Below are positions 16,867 to 25,827 of a DNA stretch of 64,000 bases, piece by piece. The stretch is from assembly GCF_024435075.2 (NCBI RefSeq), contig NZ_JAMZEG020000004.1, forward strand, positions 426,466-490,465, read 5' to 3'. A model generated the notes under the pieces. That model had not been told where the DNA came from and made no database searches. It saw nothing but the letters and a program-made list of their open reading frames with translations. Every line of letters starts with the position of its first letter. The first letter of the stretch is position 1. The position numbers and the translations under genes are program-made. Source of the DNA: Marinomonas maritima. GTDB lineage: Bacteria > Pseudomonadota > Gammaproteobacteria > Pseudomonadales > Marinomonadaceae.

Positions 16867-18254
16867 TGGCTGAATTTATTCCTTTATGGCTCTTTGCCGG
16901 TGTTTGTGTCTGCTTATTATTTGGCTACCCTGTGGCGTTTTCATTGGGTGGCACCGCGTTAATTTTTGCGGCGGTGGGTTCCTTTTTTGGAACCTTCGAC
17001 AGCGTTTTTCTAGAAGCATTGCCCAACCGTTTGTTTGGTATTGTCGGCAATGAAACTCTCATGGCGGTGCCGCTCTTTGTATTGATGGGTGTCCTGCTAG
17101 AAAAATCAAAGCTGGCTGAGAAGTTACTCGATTCCATGGCAATGTTATTTGGCACCTTGCGTGGCGGTTTAGGCATTTCGGTTATTTTGGTCGGTATGCT
17201 GTTGGCCGCGAGTACCGGTATTGTTGGTGCGACGGTGGTTACCATGGGCATGATCTCGCTGCCGACTATGTTGCGTCGCGGTTATGACCCAGCGCTAGCG
17301 GCCGGCACCATTTGCGCAACCGGTACATTGGGGCAAATCATTCCGCCGTCTATTGCGTTGGTTTTATTGGGCGATGTGATGTCCAATGCGTTCCAGAAAG
17401 CGCAGTTGGAAATGGGAATTTTTTCACCTAAAACCATTTCTGTGGGCGACTTGTTTGTTGGTGCGCTGATTCCCGGATTGATCCTTGTTGCTCTCTACAT
17501 TTTATACGTCGTCGTTGTGGCCTGGTTGCAACCTCACAAAGCCCCCGCCGTACCTCGTGAGGAATTACGCAACGGCTCTACGGAACCTCTTGCCATACAA
17601 ATTATAAAAGGCTTATTACCGCCTTTGGTGCTTATTTTTGCGGTACTAGGTTCTATCCTAAGCGGTATTGCCACACCAACAGAAGCGGCGGGCGTGGGGG
17701 CATTAGGCGCGGCGTTGTTGGCGTGGGGAAGTGGCAAACTTAGTTTCCCAACCTTAAAAGAAACCGTGCATTCGACCACGAAAGTCACCTGTATGGTGTT
17801 CATGATCCTTATCGGTGCGTCGCTTTTCTCCTTGGTATTCCGTGGCTTTGGTGGCGAAGAATTGATTCAAGACTTCTTCTCTCAACTTCCGGGTGGGGTT
17901 GTCGGCGCCATGATTGTGGTGATGTTGCTGATGTTCTTCCTTGGTTTTATCCTAGACTTCATTGAGATTACCTTCGTCGTCGTACCGATTGTTGCACCTG
18001 TTTTACTCGCAATGGGTCTAGATCCAGTATGGTTAGGCATTATGATGGCGATCAACTTACAAACGTCTTTCCTAACACCGCCATTTGGCTTCGCTCTGTT
18101 TTACTTACGTGGCGTAGCGCCACCAGAACTTAAGACACAGTCGATTTACAAAGGCGTATTGCCGTTTATTTTGATTCAGCTTTTCGTGCTATTAATGCTA
18201 TCGGTCTGGCCTGAACTGGCAACGTGGTTACCAGAACAAGTCTACGCAAACTGA
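16866..18254 (+). CDS. TRAP transporter large permease (DctM type)
   Basis: 462-residue inner-membrane protein with about 12-13 hydrophobic segments. Family motifs seen: V-P-L-F-V-L-M-G-V-L-L-E near 73-84, A-A-S-T-G-I-V-G-A-T-V-V near 114-125, G-T-L-G-Q-I-I-P-P-S-I near 152-162 and L-Q-T-S-F-L-T-P-P-F-G-F near 398-409. It forms the substrate channel with the preceding small subunit. The length and the L-Q-T-S-F-L-T-P-P-F-G-F-A-L-F-Y-L-R-G segment resemble TRAP systems for 2-oxo acids or similar carboxylates, which fits the binding protein at 24.5 kb (inference). Confidence 0.93.
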   Translation: MAEFIPLWLFAGVCVCLLFGYPVAFSLGGTALIFAAVGSFFGTFDSVFLEALPNRLFGIVGNETLMAVPLFVLMGVLLEKSKLAEKLLDSMAMLFGTLRGGLGISVILVGMLLAASTGIVGATVVTMGMISLPTMLRRGYDPALAAGTICATGTLGQIIPPSIALVLLGDVMSNAFQKAQLEMGIFSPKTISVGDLFVGALIPGLILVALYILYVVVVAWLQPHKAPAVPREELRNGSTEPLAIQIIKGLLPPLVLIFAVLGSILSGIATPTEAAGVGALGAALLAWGSGKLSFPTLKETVHSTTKVTCMVFMILIGASLFSLVFRGFGGEELIQDFFSQLPGGVVGAMIVVMLLMFFLGFILDFIEITFVVVPIVAPVLLAMGLDPVWLGIMMAINLQTSFLTPPFGFALFYLRGVAPPELKTQSIYKGVLPFILIQLFVLLMLSVWPELATWLPEQVYAN

Positions 18255-18311
18255 TAAACAAAATAATTTTTGGCATAGCAAAACAGACACTCATTACGTG
18301 AGGACAAAAAT

Positions 18312-19274
18312 ATGAAAGCAATGCAAATGAAAGACTACGGTCCAGCCAGCGATTTAACACTGGCTGACGCCAATAAACCGAGCATTAATGAAGATCAAAT
18401 GTTGGTTCAAGTTGGTGCAGCAGGTGTAAACCCAGTCGATACCTACATTCGCTCAGGCACTAATAATTACAAAACGACGTTTCCCCATACACCGGGTTCT
18501 GACGGCGCAGGCACCATTGTTGAGTTGGGCAAAAATGTCACCGAGTTTGAGGTGGGTCAGCGCGTTTACTTTAGCCGTAATCTTGGCGGTTCTTCGGCAG
18601 AATTCACTGTGTGTGCAGCGACTCATACTTATCCTTTGGCCGATGCCTTGTCGTTCGAAGAAGGCGCTTGTCTAGGCGTACCTTACACAACGGCTCATCG
18701 TGCTTTGTTTGGCCGAGCCAATGCCAAAGCGGGCGATAAAGTCTTAGTTCATGGTGCGACCGGTGCGGTTGGCATTGCGACTGTACAATTGGCGTTAGCG
18801 GCAGGTATGGAAGTGGTGGCCAGTGCCGGCACAGTGGCAGGCGCGGATTTATTACGTCAGCAAGGTGTTACAACCGTCATCATGCACAATGAAGCCGATC
18901 ACCTTGCGCCTTTCCAAACGTTAGCCAGCGGTTTCGACATCGTCATTGAAATGCTTGCTAACCATAACTTGGACCAAGATTTAAAAGCCTTGGCCTTTGG
19001 TGGTTGTGTGGCCGTGATTGGTAACCGTGGCACGGTTGAGATTAACCCTCGTGACCTGATGGCGCGTGATGCATCTGTCGTTGGTGTCGCTTTGGCCAAT
19101 GTGCAGCCAAAAGAACTCGCCTTGATCGCGAAGTCTTTGCGCCCTCTTTTTGAAAAAGGCGTATTAAAACCTGTGGTTCGTCATAGCTACGCATTAACGG
19201 AACTAGCACAAGCCCATGAAGACGTTCTGAAGTCTGGCGCATTGGGTAATCTTGTTATTCGTATTGGCGAGTAG
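18312..19274 (+). CDS. NADPH:quinone oxidoreductase-like protein (zinc-independent MDR family)
   Basis: 320 residues. Medium-chain dehydrogenase/reductase with an N-terminal GroES-like domain (N-P-V-D-T-Y-I-R-S-G, P-H-T-P-G-S-D-G-A-G) and a Rossmann domain (V-H-G-A-T-G-A-V-G-I-A-T-V-Q-L-A near 148-163). Zinc-ligand cysteines are absent, as in quinone reductase and zeta-crystallin. It reduces quinones or enones with NADPH. RBS GTGAGGAC lies ahead of the ATG. It follows the TRAP genes by 57 bases and could be co-transcribed. Confidence 0.88.
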   Translation: MKAMQMKDYGPASDLTLADANKPSINEDQMLVQVGAAGVNPVDTYIRSGTNNYKTTFPHTPGSDGAGTIVELGKNVTEFEVGQRVYFSRNLGGSSAEFTVCAATHTYPLADALSFEEGACLGVPYTTAHRALFGRANAKAGDKVLVHGATGAVGIATVQLALAAGMEVVASAGTVAGADLLRQQGVTTVIMHNEADHLAPFQTLASGFDIVIEMLANHNLDQDLKALAFGGCVAVIGNRGTVEINPRDLMARDASVVGVALANVQPKELALIAKSLRPLFEKGVLKPVVRHSYALTELAQAHEDVLKSGALGNLVIRIGE

Positions 19275-19469
19275 TAAGTACGCACTTTGGCAAACTCGAC
19301 GCATTGATAAGACAAAACGTCGAGTTTGCTTTCCTAACCTATTTATCTAACTATCCCGCCCTCGAAAGTAGTAAAAACACCCTAAAGTCGGGTATCTTCA
19401 AAAAAATACGCTACTAAAGCGTCTATAAGGCCGCTATACTTTCGACTTAATCTATCCAAAAGGCACATT

Positions 19470-20243
19470 TTGACTCAGCCTGATTCCGACGTTTTCAGCC
19501 TGCCAAATGAAGCGGATATCCATGATCACGACTTTCATCAATTGGTGGTCGTATTAGATGGCAATACCGATTTCGATATTCAAGGCAAAGGCAAGCAACT
19601 GCATACTGGCGAAGGGTGTATCCTTCCGTCAGAGAACAGCCATGCGTTTGCGGGTCTAGGCGATAATCGAATCATGGTGATTAACCTGCCTATTCCACCG
19701 CAAAAAGGCATTACCGACGAAGAATATGAAATTGTGTCTCGCTTGTTTGATCAAGCGGCGTATTTTCAGTTAAACCCACGCTTACAAATCTTAGCCTCGG
19801 CATTGTCCGGCGAATTACAACAATACCCAAATGACATGATCTTGGCCCGAGCGTGCGGCAACACGTTACTCAGTGCCATTCGTCATCAGATCAATAACAA
19901 AGATGTTCGTACTCGAGGTAATCACCTTGATATCGACAAACTCGATCAATTTATTGAGCTCAACTTGTCGCGTCGCGTCCACATCGACCAACTCGCTAAC
20001 TTCTGTTTTTTGAGTGTCAGCCAATTTCATGAGCGCTTTAAAGACCGAACGGGGATGACGCCTCATCAATACTTAATGCGCAAACGCTTAGAACGCGCTC
20101 AATCGCTATTAAGAGAAGGCCATCCACCGATACAGGTCGCCGAAATGTGTGGATTTTCGAGCCAAAGTGCGATGACCAATGTGTTCTCTCAAACGCTCTC
20201 CATCACCCCTTTAAAATACCAGAAGCAATTTGGTGGCCGCTAA
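19470..20243 (+). CDS. AraC-family regulator with N-terminal cupin
   Basis: 257 residues with a TTG start at 19470 (no in-frame ATG gives a full cupin). Residues about 15-80 form a small cupin (H-D-H-D-F-H-Q-L-V-V-V-L-D-G). The C-terminal 100 residues carry two helix-turn-helix units, including V-A-E-M-C-G-F-S-S-Q-S-A-M-T-N-V-F. It sits 314 bases upstream of putA on the same strand. Since this PutA lacks the DNA-binding domain used for autoregulation in E. coli, this gene is a reasonable candidate for its regulator, though not shown. Confidence 0.85.
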   Translation: MTQPDSDVFSLPNEADIHDHDFHQLVVVLDGNTDFDIQGKGKQLHTGEGCILPSENSHAFAGLGDNRIMVINLPIPPQKGITDEEYEIVSRLFDQAAYFQLNPRLQILASALSGELQQYPNDMILARACGNTLLSAIRHQINNKDVRTRGNHLDIDKLDQFIELNLSRRVHIDQLANFCFLSVSQFHERFKDRTGMTPHQYLMRKRLERAQSLLREGHPPIQVAEMCGFSSQSAMTNVFSQTLSITPLKYQKQFGGR

Positions 20244-20557
20244 CGTGTCTTTTCTTCCACGTTAAGAAACTTTTTCGCTTGTCATCATTTCTCTCATTTT
20301 TCCCCTTATATCGTCACAAGAACACGACATCTTTCAACGTATTCTGAATAAGTCGGACTTTCTTATAAAAAAAAACGACTTTTTCGAAAGACACTTAATC
20401 CCTTCTGTCACTAAAGTGTCAATATTATCCAGATATGCGCTTTTCATTTTTTACCTGATAAAAAATAATCAAAAAAGTGTTTTATGCTCTATAACAATAT
20501 GCGCGGCCTTAATAAAAAGCCATGCAGCTTTTTATGTTAACGCGGGAGAGTCCAACC
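20244..20557. other. Non-coding region upstream of putA
   Basis: AT-rich leader with no gene. It contains a small inverted repeat, TGTCACTAAAGTGTCA (20407-20422), within a larger GACACTT...AAGTGTC pairing, which could be an operator. A GGGAGAG ribosome site at 20544-20550 sets the putA start. Two earlier in-frame ATGs (20522 and 20534) lack such a site. Confidence 0.45.
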
Positions 20558-23500
20558 ATGTTTAAAGCGATTGAGGTGTTACAACCTAACTTTATCCAGC
20601 GACCACTAAATGAATTGTGGCAGCTGATTTCCCCTCTTTATAAGATGGATGAAGAAAAGTGGTTGAAAGAGTTATTACCTTTAGCAAAACCAACAGACGA
20701 GGCGCTCGCTGAGCACACTAATGCGGCGTCTAAACTCATTGCTGAAGTACGTAACGATGACGATAGCATGTCAATGATTGACGCTTTACTGTTGGAATAC
20801 AGTCTAGACACCAAAGAAGGTATTTTGTTGATGTGTTTGGCTGAAGCGCTCATGCGTGTACCAGACAAAGAAACCGCAGACGCCTTTATTAAAGACCGTT
20901 TGAGTGTGGCCGATTGGGCTTCTCACGCTAAGAATTCTGATTCCTTTTTTGTTAATGCGTCCACATGGGGTCTTTTGTTGACAGGCAAAATCGTCACCAT
21001 GGACGAAAACCAAGACGGCACACCAGCCAACCTTGTCAATCGGATGGTAAACCGTGTTTCTGAGCCTGTGATTCGTAAAGCGATGAACCAAGCGATGAAA
21101 GTCATGGGTCATCAGTTTGTTTTAGGTCGCAGTATCACAGAAGCCTTGTCTCGTGGTAAAAGCTACCGTGACAAAGGTTACACCTACTCCTTTGATATGT
21201 TGGGTGAAGCGGCGTTAACCGCCGCCGATGCCGATAAGTACCTCAAGTCTTATGAGCAAGCCGTCGAGTCTGTAGGCAAAGATACCTACAGCAAAGGCCA
21301 CCGCCCAACGATCTCTATTAAGCTATCAGCCCTTCACCCTCGTTATGAAGTGGGTTGTGAAGAACGTGTAATGACCGAGCTTTTTGACAGCGTTAAAGGC
21401 TTAATCACTAAGGCTCGCGCCTTGAACGTCGGCATTACTATCGATGCGGAAGAAGCAGATCGCCTAGAACTTTCTTTGCATTTATTTGAAAAACTGTACC
21501 GCGATGAAGCAACAAAAGGCTGGGGCTTGTTTGGGCTAGTGGTACAAGCTTATTCAAAGCGCGCTCTGCCTGTTTTAGTTTGGTTGGCTGCTCTTGCCAA
21601 AGAATATGGCGATCGAGTGCCTGTTCGCCTTGTAAAGGGCGCTTATTGGGATTCTGAAATCAAACTTTGCCAACAACGCGGCATTGATGGTTATCCTGTT
21701 TACACACGCAAAGAATCGACCGATGTGTCTTACCTAGCCTGCGCTCACTTCTTACTCAGCGAGCACACTCGCGCGAATATCTTTCCACAGTTTGCCAGCC
21801 ATAATGCGCACACCATTGCGACCATTAACTGCATCGCAACACAATTGGGCGCAACGACAAAAGAATTCGAATTCCAACGCTTACACGGCATGGGCGATGC
21901 GCTTTATAACCGTTTGATCAAAGACAGCGACATTTGCGTACGTATTTACGCGCCAGTCGGTAGTCACAAAGACTTGCTTCCTTACTTGGTTCGTCGTTTG
22001 TTAGAAAACGGCGCTAACAGCTCCTTCGTGCACCGTTTAATCGACGCCAGCTACCCAATTGCGGATTTGATCGATCACCCAGTGACGACGCTAGAAAGTC
22101 GTAAATCATTGGCTAACCCTCATATTAGCCTGCCATCAGGCTTGTTTGACGATCGTAAAAATTCATTTGGACCCAATATTGAGATCGATTCTGACTGGAC
22201 ACCATTCAAAGCCAAAATCGACGTTTTCATGGGACAAGACACCCAATGGCGCGCTTTCCCCATCGTGGGCGGTGAAAAGGTAGAAACAGGACACACTCAC
22301 GCAGTACTTAGCCCTTACGATCACAGTGAGTCTGCGGGTCAAATTGACTGGGCAGACACAACCATCGTCACAAAAGCCATTGACCTTGCGGAAGCGGCCT
22401 TCCCTGCGTGGTCTACTCGTCCAGCGACGGAACGTGCTGATTGCTTAGACAAAATGGCAGACTTGATGGAAGAAAACTACGCAGAACTGATGGCACTTTG
22501 CCACCGTGAAGCGGGTAAAACCATTCAAGACAGCATCGATGAAGTACGTGAGGCTGTGGACTTTTGCCGCTACTACGCACAACAAGCTCGTAGTCACTTT
22601 GCCAATCCAACCAGCTACACAGATTTCTTAGGCGAAGCAAAGCACGCTAAGCTAAACGGCCGTGGCGTATTTACTTGTATCAGCCCTTGGAACTTCCCAT
22701 TGGCGATTTTCACCGGCCAAATAGTGGCGGCACTTGTGGTTGGTAATACCGTGGTGGCAAAACCAGCGGAACAAACTAGCTTAATCGCTTTTCGTGCCAT
22801 TGAGTTGTTACATCAAGCTGGTGTACCGGGCGATGTTCTGCATCTTCTACCAGGCGATGGCGCGACGGTTGGTGCTCCGCTCACCAGCGACAAACGCATT
22901 GCAGGTTTGGCGTTCACGGGCTCGACAGGCACGGCACAATTGATTAACCGCACACTTGCGGCACGTGGTGTGGCGCCTGTGCCTGTTATCGCAGAAACAG
23001 GCGGTCAAAACGCCATGTTGGTGGACTCTACGTCATTGCCAGAACAAGTCGTACGCGATGCGGTTCGTTCTGCTTTCGCGTCAGCTGGTCAACGTTGTTC
23101 CGCATTGCGTGTCTTGTTCGTACAAGAAGACATTGCCGATCGAGTTATTCCGATGATCAAAGGCGCGATGCAAGAGCAGTCTGTAGGCTTGCCGTATTTG
23201 CACAGCACGGATGTGGGCCCAGTGATCGATAAAAAAGCACAAACCATGTTGCTAGAACACATCGAACACATGACAAAAGAAGCCAAGCTGATTGCTCAAT
23301 CAGAACTGCCGTCGTTTGCAAACAAAGGCACGTATGTTGCGCCAACGGCATTTGAAATCGCCAGTATCGATCAGCTTACCGATGAGAAATTCGGACCAAT
23401 TCTTCATGTTGTACGCTACAAAGCACGCGACTTAGATAAAATCATCGATACGATTAACAACTCAGGGTTTGGTCTGACGTTAGGCGTTCATAGCCGTAAC

Positions 23501-23680
23501 GAAACCACCTGTGCTCGTATTGCAAGCCGAGCCCGCGTGGGTAACTTGTACATCAACCGCGACCAAGTTGGTGCCGTGGTTGGCGTTCAGCCTTTCGGTG
23601 GACAAGGTTTGTCAGGTACTGGCCCAAAAGCTGGTGGCCCGCACTATCTACAACGCTTCGCCATTGAGCAAGACCTTTAA
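20558..23680 (+). CDS. putA: Bifunctional proline dehydrogenase / P5C dehydrogenase PutA, lacking its C-terminal domain
   Basis: 1040 residues. It oxidises proline to glutamate in two steps, with FAD and NAD. The PRODH barrel shows R-P-T-I-S-I-K-L-S-A-L-H-P-R-Y-E near 250 and V-R-L-V-K-G-A-Y-W-D near 370. The aldehyde dehydrogenase domain has I-S-P-W-N-F-P-L-A-I-F-T-G-Q near 708, the E-T-G-G-Q-N catalytic Glu and S-A-G-Q-R-C-S-A-L-R with the catalytic Cys. There is no N-terminal ribbon-helix-helix, so it is not a repressor. It ends at H-Y-L-Q-R-F-A-I-E-Q-D-L, just where trifunctional PutA proteins continue into the ALDH-superfamily domain; that domain is the next gene. Confidence 0.95.
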   Translation: MFKAIEVLQPNFIQRPLNELWQLISPLYKMDEEKWLKELLPLAKPTDEALAEHTNAASKLIAEVRNDDDSMSMIDALLLEYSLDTKEGILLMCLAEALMRVPDKETADAFIKDRLSVADWASHAKNSDSFFVNASTWGLLLTGKIVTMDENQDGTPANLVNRMVNRVSEPVIRKAMNQAMKVMGHQFVLGRSITEALSRGKSYRDKGYTYSFDMLGEAALTAADADKYLKSYEQAVESVGKDTYSKGHRPTISIKLSALHPRYEVGCEERVMTELFDSVKGLITKARALNVGITIDAEEADRLELSLHLFEKLYRDEATKGWGLFGLVVQAYSKRALPVLVWLAALAKEYGDRVPVRLVKGAYWDSEIKLCQQRGIDGYPVYTRKESTDVSYLACAHFLLSEHTRANIFPQFASHNAHTIATINCIATQLGATTKEFEFQRLHGMGDALYNRLIKDSDICVRIYAPVGSHKDLLPYLVRRLLENGANSSFVHRLIDASYPIADLIDHPVTTLESRKSLANPHISLPSGLFDDRKNSFGPNIEIDSDWTPFKAKIDVFMGQDTQWRAFPIVGGEKVETGHTHAVLSPYDHSESAGQIDWADTTIVTKAIDLAEAAFPAWSTRPATERADCLDKMADLMEENYAELMALCHREAGKTIQDSIDEVREAVDFCRYYAQQARSHFANPTSYTDFLGEAKHAKLNGRGVFTCISPWNFPLAIFTGQIVAALVVGNTVVAKPAEQTSLIAFRAIELLHQAGVPGDVLHLLPGDGATVGAPLTSDKRIAGLAFTGSTGTAQLINRTLAARGVAPVPVIAETGGQNAMLVDSTSLPEQVVRDAVRSAFASAGQRCSALRVLFVQEDIADRVIPMIKGAMQEQSVGLPYLHSTDVGPVIDKKAQTMLLEHIEHMTKEAKLIAQSELPSFANKGTYVAPTAFEIASIDQLTDEKFGPILHVVRYKARDLDKIIDTINNSGFGLTLGVHSRNETTCARIASRARVGNLYINRDQVGAVVGVQPFGGQGLSGTGPKAGGPHYLQRFAIEQDL

Positions 23681-23694
23681 GGGGAGACACTATC

Positions 23695-24378
23695 ATGACA
23701 ATCGTACAACCTATCCAAATTCAGGTCGCTCAAAAAGTCTTCGAATCATGGGACAAGATTGGGGTAAATGGTCGAGCGGAAAAACTGCTTAACACACTGG
23801 CGTCATTTTCTAATGAAGAAAAGAAAATGGCCACTTGGCAGATCAATAATGCACAAAAAGAAATAGCTGAAACTCGCGTGATGCCTGGCCCAACCGGTGA
23901 ACGCAACGAGCTATCAAACCAAGGTCGTGGCCCGTTCCTTTGCATGTCTTTCGTAGAAAGCGGCAAAGCAAAAGTTGGTTTGGTGGGTCAGGTGTTTACC
24001 GCGTTAATCGCGGGAAACCCCGTGATTACCGTTGGCCCAACGGGCCAAGAAATCATGGACCTGATTTCACCTTTCGTGCCAGAAGGCGTTATCCAAAATA
24101 TCGCGGAATCCGCACAAGACTCTTTGATTGAAGCCAATCACTTGGCTGGAATTGCAACGCTTTGCAACCCTATACAAGCGCAATTGCTTAGCCAGCGTCT
24201 TGCCGCGAAAGGCGGTCTCATCTGTCAGTTGATCGAAGAAGTCGACAGCGAGAACCTCAGTGTTATCGCCAAACCGCATTACTTACTGCGCTTTGTTACC
24301 GAACGCACCGTGTCGAACAACACCACAGCAATTGGTGGCAACGCGACCTTGCTTGAATTGGGCAGCATGAACGACTAA
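23695..24378 (+). CDS. PutA C-terminal ALDH-superfamily domain as a separate protein
   Basis: 227 residues, beginning 14 bases after putA with a good AAGGGGAG ribosome site. It matches the C-terminal domain of long PutA proteins: V-M-P-G-P-T-G-E-R-N near residue 61 and the ending E-R-T-V-S-N-N-T-T-A-I-G-G-N-A-T-L-L are the same signatures seen at the end of E. coli PutA (PGPTGERN; NTAAAGGNASL). It has no catalytic Cys or Glu. In fused PutA this domain caps the channel between the two active sites and aids oligomer formation, so here it probably binds PutA in trans (inference). Likely annotated elsewhere as a short P5C dehydrogenase. Confidence 0.82.
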   Translation: MTIVQPIQIQVAQKVFESWDKIGVNGRAEKLLNTLASFSNEEKKMATWQINNAQKEIAETRVMPGPTGERNELSNQGRGPFLCMSFVESGKAKVGLVGQVFTALIAGNPVITVGPTGQEIMDLISPFVPEGVIQNIAESAQDSLIEANHLAGIATLCNPIQAQLLSQRLAAKGGLICQLIEEVDSENLSVIAKPHYLLRFVTERTVSNNTTAIGGNATLLELGSMND

Positions 24379-24413
24379 AGCCTTTAGTTTCACTTTTCAT
24401 AAGCAACAAATAC

Positions 24414-24447
24414 AAAAAAACCTCTTTGGAAACAAAGAGGTTTTTTT
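24414..24447. terminator. Bidirectional terminator between putA operon and TRAP binding protein
   Basis: Perfect stem AAAAAAACCTCTTT / AAAGAGGTTTTTTT with loop GGAAAC. U-tracts on both strands serve the two convergent units. Confidence 0.9.
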
Positions 24448-24478
24448 ATTTCATTTCACAACATTAATCTAAAAAAGA

Positions 24479-25591
24479 TTAATCAATCTCGCGAGCATTG
24501 ATGTAAGCGCGTTCAGACACTTCGTGCCACGCTCTTACTTTGCTACCAAAGTCTTTGAATGAGTCATACACTTTCTGGCTCATCGGATCCGCTGCTGCCA
24601 CTTCTTCTAATGTTTCAGTAGAGGCTTTTTTCAGCGCCGACAAGACATCATTAGGGAAAGGTTTTAGTATGACGTTATGCTCATTAACCAACGTCTCTAG
24701 TGCCGTGTTATTCAAGGCAGTGAACTCATCAAGCATGTCAGCGTTCGCTTGGCGAGTCGCCGCACGCACGATCAACTGAAGGTCTTTTGGCAAAGCTTCA
24801 AACGCTTCTTTGTTGTAAAGCGCTTCCATTGTTGAACCTGGCTCATGCCAACCTGGGTAGTAGTAGTATTTCGCCGCTTTGTATAAGCCAAATGCTAAAT
24901 CATTGTATGGTCCAACCCATTCCGTCGCATCAATAGCGCCAGTCTGCAAAGAAGTGAAGATTTCGCCACCAGGTAAGTTAATTGGTGTACCACCCACTTT
25001 CTTCAAGACTTCACCGCCAAGACCTGGAATACGCATTTTTAGACCTTGGAAGTCTTCAAGGGAATTAATCTCTTTATTGAACCAACCGCCCATCTGTACC
25101 CCAGTGTTACCGGCGGCCATTGGAATTAGGTTAAACGGTGCATAAATTTCTTCCCATAGTTTTAAACCGCCACCATGGTGAATCCAAGAGTTGATCTCTT
25201 GTGCTGTAAAACCAAATGGCACTGCTGTAAAGAACTGAGCCGCTGGCGCTTTACCTTTCCAGTAATACGCTGCACCGTGACCCATTTGCGCCGTACCACG
25301 AGATACCGCATCAAACACTTCCAATGGTGGAACAAGTTCACCTGCCGCATACACTTTAATGTTTAAGCGACCATTGGACATTTCATTGATATTTTTGGCA
25401 AGGGCTTCTGCACCCGTTCCCAGACCCGGAAAGTTCTTTGGCCACGTTGTGACCATTTTCCAGTTAATGACGTCGACTTTTTTCTCTACTTTTGCCGTTT
25501 CTTCCGCTTTTTCGGATCCGCCACAAGCCACCAAGGTGGCTGCTGTCAAACCGACTAATGCCAGCTTGCTCCACAACTTTATTTTATTCAT
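24479..25591 (-). CDS. TRAP transporter substrate-binding lipoprotein
   Basis: 370 residues. Lipoprotein signal ending L-V-A-C (Cys23), so it is tethered to a membrane rather than free in the periplasm. DctP-type fold with T-W-P-K-N-F-P-G near 53, G-T-A-Q-M-G-H-G-A-A-Y-Y-W and I-F-T-S-L-Q-T-G-A-I-D-A-T-E-W-V-G-P-Y-N-D, which resembles binding proteins for 2-oxo acids and other carboxylates such as TakP. It is an orphan here; the likely permease partners are the TRAP genes at 16.3-18.3 kb. The strand is opposite, so it has its own promoter. Confidence 0.9.
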   Translation of the reverse strand: MNKIKLWSKLALVGLTAATLVACGGSEKAEETAKVEKKVDVINWKMVTTWPKNFPGLGTGAEALAKNINEMSNGRLNIKVYAAGELVPPLEVFDAVSRGTAQMGHGAAYYWKGKAPAAQFFTAVPFGFTAQEINSWIHHGGGLKLWEEIYAPFNLIPMAAGNTGVQMGGWFNKEINSLEDFQGLKMRIPGLGGEVLKKVGGTPINLPGGEIFTSLQTGAIDATEWVGPYNDLAFGLYKAAKYYYYPGWHEPGSTMEALYNKEAFEALPKDLQLIVRAATRQANADMLDEFTALNNTALETLVNEHNVILKPFPNDVLSALKKASTETLEEVAAADPMSQKVYDSFKDFGSKVRAWHEVSERAYINAREID

Positions 25592-25827
25592 TCACTTTAT
25601 CCCTCAGGAGACGCGTTAAATTTATTGTTATAAGACCAAGCCTTCCAGCTCAGCTCATCACACAACCCTAATTGTGCGATTCGGGTCAGCATTATGAAGT
25701 AATATTGACCCTTTAGACACATTCTGTGCACTAAGTGCATTAGATAGTATGAATTGCCGTCTCAGCTCTCAAGGCCTTTTTAATTTTATTTCTTTTTTTA
25801 TGTGCCTCGTTATTATTCATTTACCCC

